A stretch of 29,518 bases of DNA from Bifidobacterium sp. UBA744 (GCA_002298605.1 DBKS01000063.1:1-29518), one strand, 5' to 3'. Positions 1-8,362 are shown, counted from the first letter of the stretch. Numbers and translations are program-made. The notes: generated by a model not told the origin, from the letters alone.

Positions 1-691
1 GGAAGTCCTCGTCGCGATAGCAACGGGCCAGCTGATAATAGCGTTCCACGCCGGAGACCATCAGCAGCTGCTTGAGCAGCTGCGGGGACTGCGGCAGCGC
101 GTACCAGGAACCGGGAACCAAGCGGGCCGGCACCACGAAGTCGCGGGCTCCCTCGGGCGTGGACTTGATGAAGGTCGGGGTCTCGACTTCGGTGAAGTCC
201 ATCTCGTCCAAAGCGCGGCGGGCCGCACGGGTCACGTCGGAGCGCAGTTTCAGGTTGCGCTGCATCGACGGACGACGCAGATCAAGGTAGCGGTACTTGA
301 GACGCACATCCTCGCCGGGCAGCTTGTTCTCGGACTCGTTCTCGAGCGCGGTGGACACCTGGAACGGCAGGGCGTCGGACTTGGAGAGAATCTCAATGGT
401 TTTGGCCACAACTTCGATCTTGCCGGTGGCGAGATGCGTGTTCTCGTTGCCATCCGGGCGCAGACGCACCTCACCGGTGACCTGGATCACAAACTCGGAG
501 CGCAACGGACGGGCCATTTCCTCATCGTAGATAACGACCTGCACCAAACCGGTCGAATCGCGAAGATCGATGAAGGCGACGCCGCCGTGATCGCGACGAC
601 GATCCACCCAACCGGCGAGGGTGACGCTTTGGCCCACGAGAGCTTCGGTCACCTCAGTGGCATGATGTGTTCTATAAGCCGTCTGGCTCAT
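1..691 (-). CDS. aspS: Aspartyl-tRNA synthetase, N-terminal 230 residues (3' end cut off by window edge)
   Basis: Class II aminoacyl-tRNA synthetase that charges tRNA with aspartate in the cytosol. The frame opens at ATG 691-689, with an AAAGGGGA ribosome-binding stretch just upstream, and stays open to base 1. Residues 20-105 match the OB-fold anticodon-binding domain (GWVDRRRDHGG at 27-37, FIDLRD at 40-45). The catalytic domain starts near residue 145, with the class II motif 1 region and the flipping-loop sequence STPEGARDF at 177-185, then LPQSPQLLKQLL at 199-210. Residue 35 is His, where discriminating enzymes such as E. coli AspRS have Leu; His here is associated with non-discriminating AspRS that also acts on tRNA-Asn. 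The gene lies 40 bases downstream of hisS on the same strand and is probably co-transcribed with it. The catalytic core beyond residue 230 and the C-terminus are outside the window. Confidence 0.96.
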   Translation of the reverse strand, partial: MSQTAYRTHHATEVTEALVGQSVTLAGWVDRRRDHGGVAFIDLRDSTGLVQVVIYDEEMARPLRSEFVIQVTGEVRLRPDGNENTHLATGKIEVVAKTIEILSKSDALPFQVSTALENESENKLPGEDVRLKYRYLDLRRPSMQRNLKLRSDVTRAARRALDEMDFTEVETPTFIKSTPEGARDFVVPARLVPGSWYALPQSPQLLKQLLMVSGVERYYQLARCYRDEDF

Positions 692-731
692 ATCTTTTCC
701 CCTTTGATACCTTGTGGGATTGCTTGGGCTG

Positions 732-2129
732 TTACCGGTCAATGACGACCGTTTGCTGGGCAACCACAGTATCGGGCTGCCACGACGTGGCATCGGCCGG
801 CGCCTGATCACCGGTGACGATGTTCTTCACCTCATCGCCGGCACCCTCCTGACCGGGGAACCACACGTACGGAATGCCGAGTTTATCGGCGTATTTGATC
901 TGCTTGCCGAGCTTGGCGGCCGTGGGGGCCACGTCGGCGGCGATGCCGCGGGAACGCAGCTGCTGCGCGATGAGATTCGACGCCGCGCGCTCCTCCTCGT
1001 TCCACACCGCCACCATCACGGCGGCCGGGCTGACGCGGCTGGCGCGCGCACCGGCGGTATGCAGCATGTAGCTGACCAGACGGGACAGACCGATCGACAG
1101 CCCCACACCCGGATACTTGCGGTTGCCCTGGGACGCCAGATTGTCATAGCGGCCGCCGGAGCAGATGGAGCCGAGCGAGGCGGCCCCGTCAAGGAAGGTC
1201 TCGTAGACGGAACCGGTGTAGTAGTCAAGGCCCCGGGCGATCTTGAGATCGGCGATCACCGAGCCTGGGCGGATCGCGGCGGCCTCGTCCACGATCATCG
1301 CCAGCGTGTCCAGTCCCTGCCTGGCCAACGCATAGGCGTCGCTGGACTCCGTGTCCGTTGCGATGCCATGCCTGACGCACAGCTCGTCGAACTTCTTCGA
1401 CAGCTCGGCGCCGTCGGCCGCGGTCAGTTCGGCCAGCTCAAGGCAGGCGCGGGCCTGCGACTCGGTGGCGCCGCATGTTTCGGTGAGCAGTCTCGCCACT
1501 TCATCGGCACCGATTTTGTCAAGCTTGTCGATTTCGCGCAACACACCTTCGATGTCGCTTAATCCGAGGCCACGATAAAACCCCTCGGACAGTTTGCGGT
1601 TGTTCGCGTGGACGGTCGCCTTGGGCAGGCCGAACGCACGCAGCCGCTCCAGCGCGGACACCATCACCAACGGCAGCTCGACCTCATAGTGGTCGGGCAG
1701 ATCGCCATTGCCGATCACATCGATGTCGGCCTGCACGAATTCGCGGTAGCGGCCCTCCTGCGGACGCTCGCCACGCCAGACCTTCTGGATCTGCCATCGC
1801 TTGAACGGGAACGCCAGAGCCCCCGAATTCTCGACCACGTACCTGCTCAACGGAACCGTCAGATCGAAATGCAATCCGAGACGATCCTCAATCGGGGTGG
1901 TGTTCTCCTTGCCGGCGGTCACCTCCTGCAGACGGGACAGCAGGTAGATCTCCTTGCTGGTCTCGCCTTTTTTCAGCAGGCTGGAACCCGGTTCCACCGC
2001 ACGAGTCTCTATGCCGAGGAATCCGTTGAGCTCGAAAACGTGACGCAACGTGTCGATGACACGCTGCTCCACGACACGCTCGGACGGAAGCCACTCGGGA
2101 AATCCTGATAATGATGCACCTTTAGCCAC
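732..2129 (-). CDS. hisS: Histidyl-tRNA synthetase
   Basis: Class II synthetase that charges tRNA-His, 465 residues, full length for the family. Visible landmarks are the motif 2 region (VWRGERPQEGRYREF at 117-131), the two histidine-specific signatures LDYYTGSVYE (301-310) and SICSGGRYDNL (321-331), and a C-terminal anticodon-binding domain from about residue 365. The start is GTG at 2129-2127. An AAGGA lies three bases upstream, but a TATTAT hexamer on the same strand ends only eight bases before the GTG, so transcription may begin almost at the start codon and the AAGGA may not be in the message. The gene is divergent from the DUF349 gene and is followed by aspS after 40 bases; adjacency of hisS, aspS and rel is common in actinobacteria. 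Confidence 0.97.
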   Translation of the reverse strand: MAKGASLSGFPEWLPSERVVEQRVIDTLRHVFELNGFLGIETRAVEPGSSLLKKGETSKEIYLLSRLQEVTAGKENTTPIEDRLGLHFDLTVPLSRYVVENSGALAFPFKRWQIQKVWRGERPQEGRYREFVQADIDVIGNGDLPDHYEVELPLVMVSALERLRAFGLPKATVHANNRKLSEGFYRGLGLSDIEGVLREIDKLDKIGADEVARLLTETCGATESQARACLELAELTAADGAELSKKFDELCVRHGIATDTESSDAYALARQGLDTLAMIVDEAAAIRPGSVIADLKIARGLDYYTGSVYETFLDGAASLGSICSGGRYDNLASQGNRKYPGVGLSIGLSRLVSYMLHTAGARASRVSPAAVMVAVWNEEERAASNLIAQQLRSRGIAADVAPTAAKLGKQIKYADKLGIPYVWFPGQEGAGDEVKNIVTGDQAPADATSWQPDTVVAQQTVVIDR

Positions 2130-2136
2130 GAGTCCT

Positions 2137-2143
2137 TATAATA
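2137..2143. promoter_or_regulatory. Overlapping divergent -10 hexamers between hisS and the DUF349 gene
   Basis: TATAAT reads on the plus strand at 2137-2142 and TATTAT on the minus strand at 2143-2138, inside a 91-base divergent spacer. The minus-strand hexamer sits eight bases before the hisS GTG. No good -35 element was found at 17 bases for either direction, so the call rests on the hexamers and their position. The plus-strand one would give a leader of about 70 bases for the DUF349 gene. Confidence 0.4.
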
Positions 2144-2221
2144 GGTGACGTTGCGACAAAGCGTCTCCGCGCCCACCGCAATACGACATCTACCCCCCGA
2201 CAGCTTATAAGGAGCTGACCC

Positions 2222-3676
2222 ATGGCCGACGAAACAGTGACCACCCCCGAATCCACCACCAATGCCAACGCCGAGGCAGCGACGCCCGCCGTTGCAGAAT
2301 CGGCTGCGTCAGCTTCCGCCACCGTCTCCCCCGCAAGTGTGAAACCCTCCGCGGCCAAACCTCATGCCCCCTCCCCCGCGGCCTTCGCCCACAAGGGTCA
2401 CAAGAAGGCCCCGGCGGCCACCGCCACCTACACCGACGCGGATGTCAAGGCGGCCGCCGCCTTCGGCCGCGTGGACGAGAAGGGTTCCGTATTCGTCAAG
2501 GAGGGCGACGCGGAACGCGAAGTGGGCCAGTTCCCCAACGCCACCGTCGAGGAGGCGCTGGATCTGTACGCACGCCGGTACCTCGATCTCCGGGCCAAGC
2601 TCGACCTGCTGGAGACCCGTCTGAAGTCCTCGAACATCAAGCCCCGTGAGATCGACGAATCGCTGCAGACCCTGGGCCAGGAGATCACCGAACCGCCGGT
2701 CGTCGGCGATATCGCCGCCCTCAAGGCCAAGTTCGAGGAGCTTTCCGCCGCCGGCGCCGCCAAGAAGACCGAGATCGCCACGGCGCGCAAGGCCGCCGTC
2801 GCCAAGGCAGTCGCCGAACGCACCAAGATCGTGGAGAAGGCCGAGGCGCTGGCCGCATCCCTCGGGGACAAGACGAATTGGCGTTCCACCGGCGACAAGT
2901 TCCGCTCGCTGTTCGATCAGTGGCAGCAGCATCAGCGCACCTCCGTCCGCATTGACAAGGCCGATGCGGATGCGCTGTGGAGCCGGTTCTCCGCGGCCCG
3001 CTCGGAGTTCAGCCGCAGCCGCCGCAAATGGGCCCAGGAGCGCGACGCCGAGCAGCAGCGCGCCAAGGCCGCCAAGGAAGCCATCGTCAAGGAGGCCCAG
3101 GAGCTGAAGGATTCCACCGCCTGGGGCGAGACCTCCCGCAAATTCAACGATCTGATGAATCGCTGGAAGGCCGCGGGCCGCGCCGGACGCGCCGAGGACG
3201 ATGCGCTGTGGGCGAGCTTCCGCGAGGCGGCGGACGTATTCTTCGCCGCGCGCCAGGCGGATCGCGATCAGACTTTGTCCGACGAAAAGGAGAACCTGGC
3301 CAAAAAGCTCGAACTGCTGACCAAGGCCGAGGCCCTGCTGCCGGTCAGCACCGAAGCGGAGGCCAAGAAGGCCCGCGAAGCCCTGGCCGACATCCAGGAG
3401 GAATGGGACCAGATCGGTTACGTCCCGCGCGATGAGGTTCGTCGCATCGAAGGCCGTCTGGACGCCGTCGACCAGGCCATCAAGGCCGTGGAGGACGCCG
3501 TGTGGACGCAGCACGATCCGGAAACCGACGCACGCAAGTCCAGCTTCGAGGTCCAGCTCAACGCCCAGCTCGCGGAACTGGATCAGAAGATCGCCGCCGA
3601 GTCGGATCCGAAGAAGAAGGCCGCGCTTGAAGCCGAGAAGGCCACCAAGGAGCAGTGGCTGAACGCCATCAAGTAA
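2222..3676 (+). CDS. DUF349 domain protein with three repeats
   Basis: Cytosolic, highly charged, mostly helical protein of 484 residues with no known enzymatic motif. Residues 1-70 are a low-complexity Ala/Pro/Ser/Thr segment. After a short folded part around 80-135, three DUF349-type helical repeats follow at about 207-268, 291-345 and 368-424. Each has the family pattern of an aromatic-containing helix (FRSLFDQW, FNDLMNRW, ALADIQEEW) and a following ALW or equivalent helix; the third repeat is the most divergent. The C-terminus is Lys/Glu/Ala-rich and probably coiled coil. The start ATG at 2222 has AAGGAG seven bases upstream. The gene is divergent from hisS and convergent with rel. Function is unknown; I do not infer one from the neighbours. 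Confidence is high for the gene and family, low for any role. Confidence 0.9.
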   Translation: MADETVTTPESTTNANAEAATPAVAESAASASATVSPASVKPSAAKPHAPSPAAFAHKGHKKAPAATATYTDADVKAAAAFGRVDEKGSVFVKEGDAEREVGQFPNATVEEALDLYARRYLDLRAKLDLLETRLKSSNIKPREIDESLQTLGQEITEPPVVGDIAALKAKFEELSAAGAAKKTEIATARKAAVAKAVAERTKIVEKAEALAASLGDKTNWRSTGDKFRSLFDQWQQHQRTSVRIDKADADALWSRFSAARSEFSRSRRKWAQERDAEQQRAKAAKEAIVKEAQELKDSTAWGETSRKFNDLMNRWKAAGRAGRAEDDALWASFREAADVFFAARQADRDQTLSDEKENLAKKLELLTKAEALLPVSTEAEAKKAREALADIQEEWDQIGYVPRDEVRRIEGRLDAVDQAIKAVEDAVWTQHDPETDARKSSFEVQLNAQLAELDQKIAAESDPKKKAALEAEKATKEQWLNAIK

Positions 3677-3701
3677 GCTTCTTCGGCTACGGACAAGAAG
3701 C

Positions 3702-3738
3702 GCGAGGGGCGCCATTTCACGTGGATGGCGCCCCTCGC
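3702..3738. terminator. Strong hairpin between the convergent DUF349 and rel genes
   Basis: A perfect 14-bp inverted repeat, arms 3702-3715 and 3725-3738, encloses a nine-base loop and lies 25 bases after the DUF349 stop codon and 80 bases after (downstream of) the rel stop on the other strand. No clear T-run follows on either side, so it may act as a bidirectional barrier rather than a canonical intrinsic terminator. The rest of the 142-base spacer shows nothing else. Confidence 0.7.
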
Positions 3739-3818
3739 CGTATTCTCGATGGGTTGCATAGGCGGACGATGGACCACGCCCAAACCAAGCGAAGAATCCC
3801 GTTCCGACGCCTGCCCCC

Positions 3819-6164
3819 CTACCTCATCTGACGCAGGCGCGGCTCGGTGGAGTCTTTGGTTCCGGTGATGCGATACACGTCGAACACCGCTTCGACCTTG
3901 CGCACCGCGGACAGGAGGGTGTTCAGATGCTGCGGATCCGCCATCTCAAAGGTGAACTGGCTGGTGGCCACGCGATCACGTCCGGTGGCGATGGTGCCCG
4001 AAATGATATTCACGCCATGATCGGAAAGCACCTTGGTCACATCGGACAGCAGATGGGGACGGTCAAGCGCCTCGACCTGGATCTTGACCATGAAGCTGCC
4101 CTTGGTGTTGGTCCAGGCGACATCCACCACACGCTCGGGTTGACGCCTCTTCAGGTCGATCATGTTCTGACAATCGGTACGATGCACCGAGACGCCCTGA
4201 TTACGCGTGATGAAGCCGATGATGTCGTCCCCGGGCACCGGCGTGCAGCAGCGGGCCAACTTGACCCACACATCGCCCACGCCCTTTACGGAGATGCCCA
4301 ACGAACTCGTGGTGGTTTTGGTGCGTTCAACCTGCCTGAGTGGAAGGGCCTCCTGTTCGACCTCGGCATCCACCTCATCGGCGCCGGCGTCCTTCACCAG
4401 TCGTGAAATGACGTTCTGCGTGGAGATCTGCCCATCACCGATCGCGGCGAACACGGCGTCGCCGTTCGCAAAATTCAGCTCATAGGCAATGCCGACCAAA
4501 GCCTCGGGAGTCAGCAGCGTGGTGATGGGCAGATTGCGCTTGCGCATCGCGCGGGTCAGCTCGTCACGCCCCTCCTCGATGGCCTCGCTGCGACGCTCCT
4601 TGGAGAACCATTGGCGAATCTTGTTGCGGGCCTTCGGACTTTTGACGAAGCTCAGCCAGTCACGCGAAGGACCGGCGTTGTCGGATTTGGAGGTGAGCAC
4701 CTCAACGGTGTCCCCGTTCTCCAGCTTGGTGTCGAGCGGCACCAGACGACCATTGACGCGCGCGCCCATGGTACGGTGGCCGACCTCGGTGTGCACCGCA
4801 TAGGCGAAGTCGATCGGCGTGGCGTCGGCGGGCAGCGAGACGATCTTGCCCTTCGGCGTGAACACATACACCTCGGCTGACCCGAGATCCTCCTTCAGCG
4901 ACCCCAAGAACTCGTTGGAGTCCGGGGTCTCCGACGTCCAGTCGGCAAGCTGCTGAATCCACTTGAGATTGTCGGCCTCGCTCGGCTCCTGATGCTCACG
5001 CTGCCGATCCGCCTTGTCGGGGGCGCTCAGCGCACGGCCCGCCTGACCGTTCTCCTTGTACTTCCAATGCGCCGCGATGCCGAATTCGGCGCGACGATGC
5101 ATATCCCAGGTGCGGATCTGGATTTCCACGGGTTTGCCGCCGGGACCCACCACGGTGGTGTGCAGGGACTGGTACATGTTGAGCTTGGGCATCGCAATGT
5201 AGTCCTTGAACCTGCCCGGAACCGGATTCCAGCGGGCATGCACCGCGCCAAGGGCCGCATAGCAGTCCTGAATCGTGTCGACGATGATGCGCACGCCGAC
5301 CAGATCATAGATATTGGCGAAATCATGACCACGCACGATCATCTTCTGATAAATGGAGAAATAGTCCTTCGGGCGGCCGGTCACATACCCCTTGATGCCC
5401 TGCGCGTCGAGATCCTCGTTGATCTCGGCCAGAATCTGCTTCAGATACACCTCGCGCTGGCCCGCGCGACGTGCCACCAGCACCACGATTTCGTTGTAGA
5501 TCTTGGGATAGAGCACTTTGAAGCTCAATTCCTCAAGCTCGGTTTTAATGGCGTTCATGCCGAGCCGATTCGCCAGCGGCGCGTATACGTCCAGCGTTTC
5601 GCGCGCCTTGCGCTGCGCATTGGACGCCTTCACATACCGCCAGGTTCTGGCGTTGTGCACTCGATCGGCCAGCTTGACCACCAAAACACGCACATCGCGG
5701 CTCATGGCCACCACCATCTTGCGAATGGTTTCGGCCTGGGCCAGATCGCCGTATTCCATCTTCGAGAGCTTGGTGACCCCATCCACCAAACCCGCCACGG
5801 TATCGCCGAATTCCTGACGGCACTCGTCAAGCGTGTAATCGGTGTCCTCCACCGTGTCGTGCAGCAAGCCGGCCGCCACCACAACCGGTCCCATGCCAAG
5901 ATCGGCGAGAATCTGCGCAACCGCCAGCGGATGAATGATGTAGGGTTCGCCGGATTTACGGCGCTGCGGGGCGTGCTGCTTCACCGCACGGGCATAGGCA
6001 CGTCGCAGAATCGACAGATCCTCCCCCGGATGGTGGGCCTCGCATACCCGCCAAATGGGCAGCAGCGGATTCAACGGATCGGAACTGATCTCACATCCCA
6101 AGGCACGAGACGAGAAATCCTCGGGCTTGGCAGCTTTCATATCTCCTGCGACATCGCCAGGCAT
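3819..6164 (-). CDS. rel: Bifunctional (p)ppGpp synthetase/hydrolase
   Basis: Long RelA/SpoT homologue that makes and degrades the stringent-response alarmone (p)ppGpp. With the chosen start it has 781 residues. The N-terminal HD hydrolase domain has the intact metal motif HDTVED at 102-107. The synthetase domain (about 255-370) contains RFKD at 318-321, the charge pattern of bifunctional Rel enzymes as opposed to the EFDD of monofunctional RelA, and EIQIRT at 347-352. A TGS domain spans about 431-492, then the ARCCTPVPGD zinc-finger/RIS signature and a C-terminal ACT domain (about 702-775). The frame extends upstream to an ATG at 6194, but AGGAGG lies five bases before the ATG at 6164-6162, whereas the upstream ATG has no such site, so the shorter form is preferred. 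The gene follows dut after 108 bases. Confidence 0.95.
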   Translation of the reverse strand: MPGDVAGDMKAAKPEDFSSRALGCEISSDPLNPLLPIWRVCEAHHPGEDLSILRRAYARAVKQHAPQRRKSGEPYIIHPLAVAQILADLGMGPVVVAAGLLHDTVEDTDYTLDECRQEFGDTVAGLVDGVTKLSKMEYGDLAQAETIRKMVVAMSRDVRVLVVKLADRVHNARTWRYVKASNAQRKARETLDVYAPLANRLGMNAIKTELEELSFKVLYPKIYNEIVVLVARRAGQREVYLKQILAEINEDLDAQGIKGYVTGRPKDYFSIYQKMIVRGHDFANIYDLVGVRIIVDTIQDCYAALGAVHARWNPVPGRFKDYIAMPKLNMYQSLHTTVVGPGGKPVEIQIRTWDMHRRAEFGIAAHWKYKENGQAGRALSAPDKADRQREHQEPSEADNLKWIQQLADWTSETPDSNEFLGSLKEDLGSAEVYVFTPKGKIVSLPADATPIDFAYAVHTEVGHRTMGARVNGRLVPLDTKLENGDTVEVLTSKSDNAGPSRDWLSFVKSPKARNKIRQWFSKERRSEAIEEGRDELTRAMRKRNLPITTLLTPEALVGIAYELNFANGDAVFAAIGDGQISTQNVISRLVKDAGADEVDAEVEQEALPLRQVERTKTTTSSLGISVKGVGDVWVKLARCCTPVPGDDIIGFITRNQGVSVHRTDCQNMIDLKRRQPERVVDVAWTNTKGSFMVKIQVEALDRPHLLSDVTKVLSDHGVNIISGTIATGRDRVATSQFTFEMADPQHLNTLLSAVRKVEAVFDVYRITGTKDSTEPRLRQMR

Positions 6165-6272
6165 CATTCCCTCCTCGCTTCTCGGTGCTACCATCCTACG
6201 CCATCCATCGCGGAATCGGACGCGTCGCTTGTCATCAGCCGAACCAACGCAGCCGACCTGTCAACCGGTCCC

Positions 6273-6749
6273 TCAGCCGGCCACTCCCGTCGAGCCAAAC
6301 CCTCGCTCGGCGCGATCCGACCCGGGCAGCGTCCGCGCCTCGATGAAGGATGCCTCCACATATCGCTGGATCACCAGCTGGGCGATCCGATCCCCCTTAC
6401 GGAAAACCGCGGTGTGCTCCGGATCCAGATTAATGAGCGGTACCTTGATCTCTCCGCGGTATCCGGCGTCGATGGTGCCGGGCGCGTTCAGCACGGTCAC
6501 ACCCTGCTTGACCGCCAGACCGCTGCGCGGATGCACCAGCGCCACGTAACCGGCCGGCAATGCGATCGCGATGCCCGTGGGCACCAGTGCTCGCTCGAAT
6601 GGCCGAAGCTCGAAATCCTCGACGGTTTTCAGATCCGCACCGGCGTCGCCGGCATGCGCATAGCGCGGACGGACATCCGCATCGTCACGCAACGCCTTGA
6701 CGAGCACCTCGGTGGTTTCCGGCTCGTTGTAGCTCTCGTCGACTGCCAT
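6273..6749 (-). CDS. dut: Deoxyuridine 5'-triphosphate nucleotidohydrolase (dUTPase)
   Basis: Trimeric dUTPase that converts dUTP to dUMP and pyrophosphate, keeping uracil out of DNA and supplying the dTMP precursor. All five motifs of the family are present in 158 residues: AGDAGADL (33-40), HPRSGLA (73-79), NAPGTIDAGYRGE (88-100), DRIAQLVI (120-127) and the C-terminal RAERGFGSTG (146-155). The ATG at 6749 lies one base after the stop codon of the upstream DUF4193 gene, which suggests translational coupling. A GTG at 6761 in the same frame would overlap that gene, with GAGGAG only one base ahead of it, and is less likely. Confidence 0.96.
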   Translation of the reverse strand: MAVDESYNEPETTEVLVKALRDDADVRPRYAHAGDAGADLKTVEDFELRPFERALVPTGIAIALPAGYVALVHPRSGLAVKQGVTVLNAPGTIDAGYRGEIKVPLINLDPEHTAVFRKGDRIAQLVIQRYVEASFIEARTLPGSDRAERGFGSTGVAG

Positions 6750-6750
6750 A

Positions 6751-7044
6751 TCAGGCGGCACACTCCTCGCAGACGGGCTGACCGTCGTCAGTGGTGTAGG
6801 CGAGCTGGCTGCGATGCTTCACCAGAAAGCATTCCGAGCAGATGAACTCGTCGCCCTGCATCGGAATCACGGTGACCGAAGCGTCCTCGTTGCTCAGGTC
6901 GGCGCCCGGCAGTTCGTAGTCCTCCGCGATGGCGTTCTCATCGTCGTCGATATCGCTTGACGAGTTCTGCGCGGACTTGCCCAGAGCCTGCAACGACTCC
7001 TCGTCCTCATCCTTGTTGCGTGGCGAATCATAATCCTGCGCCAT
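6751..7044 (-). CDS. DUF4193 small acidic zinc-ribbon-like protein
   Basis: Conserved actinobacterial protein of 97 residues with unknown function. The N-terminal 60 residues are strongly acidic. The C-terminal part carries two CxxC pairs, C69/C72 (ICSEC) and C92/C95 (VCEEC), separated by 19 residues, the spacing of a zinc ribbon. The ATG at 7044 has an excellent AAAGGAGG five bases upstream; the longer open frame reaching 7140 has no such site and is not used. The stop codon is one base from the dut ATG. In M. tuberculosis a homologue (Rv2699c, from memory) also lies close to dut and sigA, so the linkage is old. It may bind nucleic acid or RNA polymerase, but that is only a guess from the ribbon. 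Confidence 0.9.
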   Translation of the reverse strand: MAQDYDSPRNKDEDEESLQALGKSAQNSSSDIDDDENAIAEDYELPGADLSNEDASVTVIPMQGDEFICSECFLVKHRSQLAYTTDDGQPVCEECAA

Positions 7045-7140
7045 TGTGTCCTCCTTTGCATACCAAATAACCATGACTTGTACTGCGCCATAGGATACAC
7101 GATTTGAAATACTCGTAAAATGCGACACGGTACGGCACAA

Positions 7141-7146
7141 TAGAAT
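7141..7146 (+). promoter_or_regulatory. Putative -10 hexamer of sepH
   Basis: TAGAAT (five of six matches to TATAAT) lies 33 bases before the sepH ATG. Initiation six or seven bases later would give a leader of about 27 bases that includes the GGAGGA ribosome-binding site. No recognisable -35 box was found 16-18 bases upstream. Confidence 0.4.
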
Positions 7147-7179
7147 TAACGGACTTTTCTTGGAGGAGTGGTGCAGAGC

Positions 7180-8298
7180 ATGCGTGAAGAACCATTGAAC
7201 CTAGCGCGTCTCGACCATGTCAGCGATGCCGGTGACTTGGTGTTCGAGGCGATGAACAGGCATTTCACCGTCCGTATCGACGACGAGCTGGAACGTGCCA
7301 TTTTGGAGGCCAAGCAGGTCAGAAGCGAGCTGATGGGCACGCCATCGCCGCAGGCCTCGTCCGCGCTGCCGATTTCCCGGATCCAGTCAATGATCCGAGC
7401 CGGCGTCAGCCCGGAGAACATCGCGGAGCAGTTCAATGTGGCGCAGGCCCTGGTGCGTCGCTTCGCCGCCCCGGTGGAGACCGAGAAGAAATACGCCATC
7501 GACCAGTTCCTGTCGATGCCCACCAGCAAAAGCGCCAAAAACCCGCGGTCGCATGCCGAGATCATCGCCGAGGCGCTGCAGACCTCGCGCATCGGCATGG
7601 ACCAAATCACCTGGAAGGCGACGCGCCGGAATCATGAGCCGTGGCGCATCCAGGCCGCATTCGACGCCGCGGGACGCACCATCAGGGCCGACTGGTCATG
7701 GAACATGCGCGACAACACCGTGGTGTCGCTGAATGTTGCCGCCAAGCGACTGCTCGGCGAGCCCACCGACACCATGGCGGGATCCGCCTTTCTCGCAAAG
7801 CAGTCGGACGATATGGCATCCGGACGTCCAACCGCGGCAAGCCGCCCCTCTTCCCCTGCCTCTTCGTCCCAACGGCCCGACACCGACATCTCCCCCGCCG
7901 CTGCGACCGCATCCGCCTCGGACGCCGCTGAATCCGCGGCAACCACGACGGGAACCCGAGGCGCGGCAAGCGGCAGCCCGCTGACCAACTGGCTCTACGG
8001 CACACCGTCGGCCCACCCAAACGCCGAGAAGCGCATCACCGACACCGACACCATTGCGGCCGACGCCGGAACGTCCGCCGACGCCGCCGGATCCGCATCG
8101 CCGGATGCGGATCACACGGCATCCCGGCACGATGAGGCCGCCTCCGCTGCGGCGCCGGCCTCATCGAAGACCTTTGCCGACAAGCAAACCCAGACGACCG
8201 CCTCCGCCGGCGCAACCCGTGCGCATGGCGACGGGCAGAAAAAGCGGTCGGGGCGCTCGGCGGTGCCCAGCTGGGACGAGATACTCTTCGGCGAATAG
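7180..8298 (+). CDS. sepH: Septation protein SepH
   Basis: Actinobacterial cell-division protein that, in Streptomyces and mycobacteria, binds FtsZ and promotes its assembly. The N-terminal DUF3071 domain covers about 1-195, including a helix-turn-helix-like segment (about 64-96: ISRIQSMIRAGVSPENIA and following). From about 200 to 350 the protein is an Ala/Ser/Thr/Asp-rich low-complexity linker. It ends with PSWDEILFGE, matching the conserved C-terminal tail of SepH proteins. Length is 372 residues from the ATG at 7180. GGAGGA lies 12 bases before that ATG; GTG codons at 7168 and 7171 are alternative starts but would sit almost on the ribosome-binding site. A -10 candidate is at 7141. The gene is divergent from DUF4193/dut. 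Confidence 0.93.
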   Translation: MREEPLNLARLDHVSDAGDLVFEAMNRHFTVRIDDELERAILEAKQVRSELMGTPSPQASSALPISRIQSMIRAGVSPENIAEQFNVAQALVRRFAAPVETEKKYAIDQFLSMPTSKSAKNPRSHAEIIAEALQTSRIGMDQITWKATRRNHEPWRIQAAFDAAGRTIRADWSWNMRDNTVVSLNVAAKRLLGEPTDTMAGSAFLAKQSDDMASGRPTAASRPSSPASSSQRPDTDISPAAATASASDAAESAATTTGTRGAASGSPLTNWLYGTPSAHPNAEKRITDTDTIAADAGTSADAAGSASPDADHTASRHDEAASAAAPASSKTFADKQTQTTASAGATRAHGDGQKKRSGRSAVPSWDEILFGE

Positions 8299-8362
8299 GT
8301 CCCGGCGAATAGGACGATCAGCCAAGCACCGTCCAGAACGGGCTGGCCACCCGACCGACGTC

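Noticed and set aside
2309..3715. Open frame (468 codons) on the minus strand opposite the DUF349 gene
   Set aside because: Composition rich in Gly, Leu and Arg is the complement of the Ala/Glu/Lys-rich sense protein; no ribosome-binding site or family match.
6168..6272. TTGACA-like box upstream of rel
   Set aside because: A perfect TTGACA is present on the minus strand, but no reasonable -10 lies 16-19 bases downstream.
4992..6845. Long open frame (617 codons) on the plus strand opposite rel and dut
   Set aside because: It is antisense to well-identified genes, has His/Arg/Gly-rich composition unlike a protein, and is the expected by-product of GC-rich codon bias.
8319..8345. CAGCC/GGCTG hairpin between sepH and the phosphodiesterase gene
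   Set aside because: Only a five-base stem with a 17-base loop and no T-run; too weak to call a terminator.
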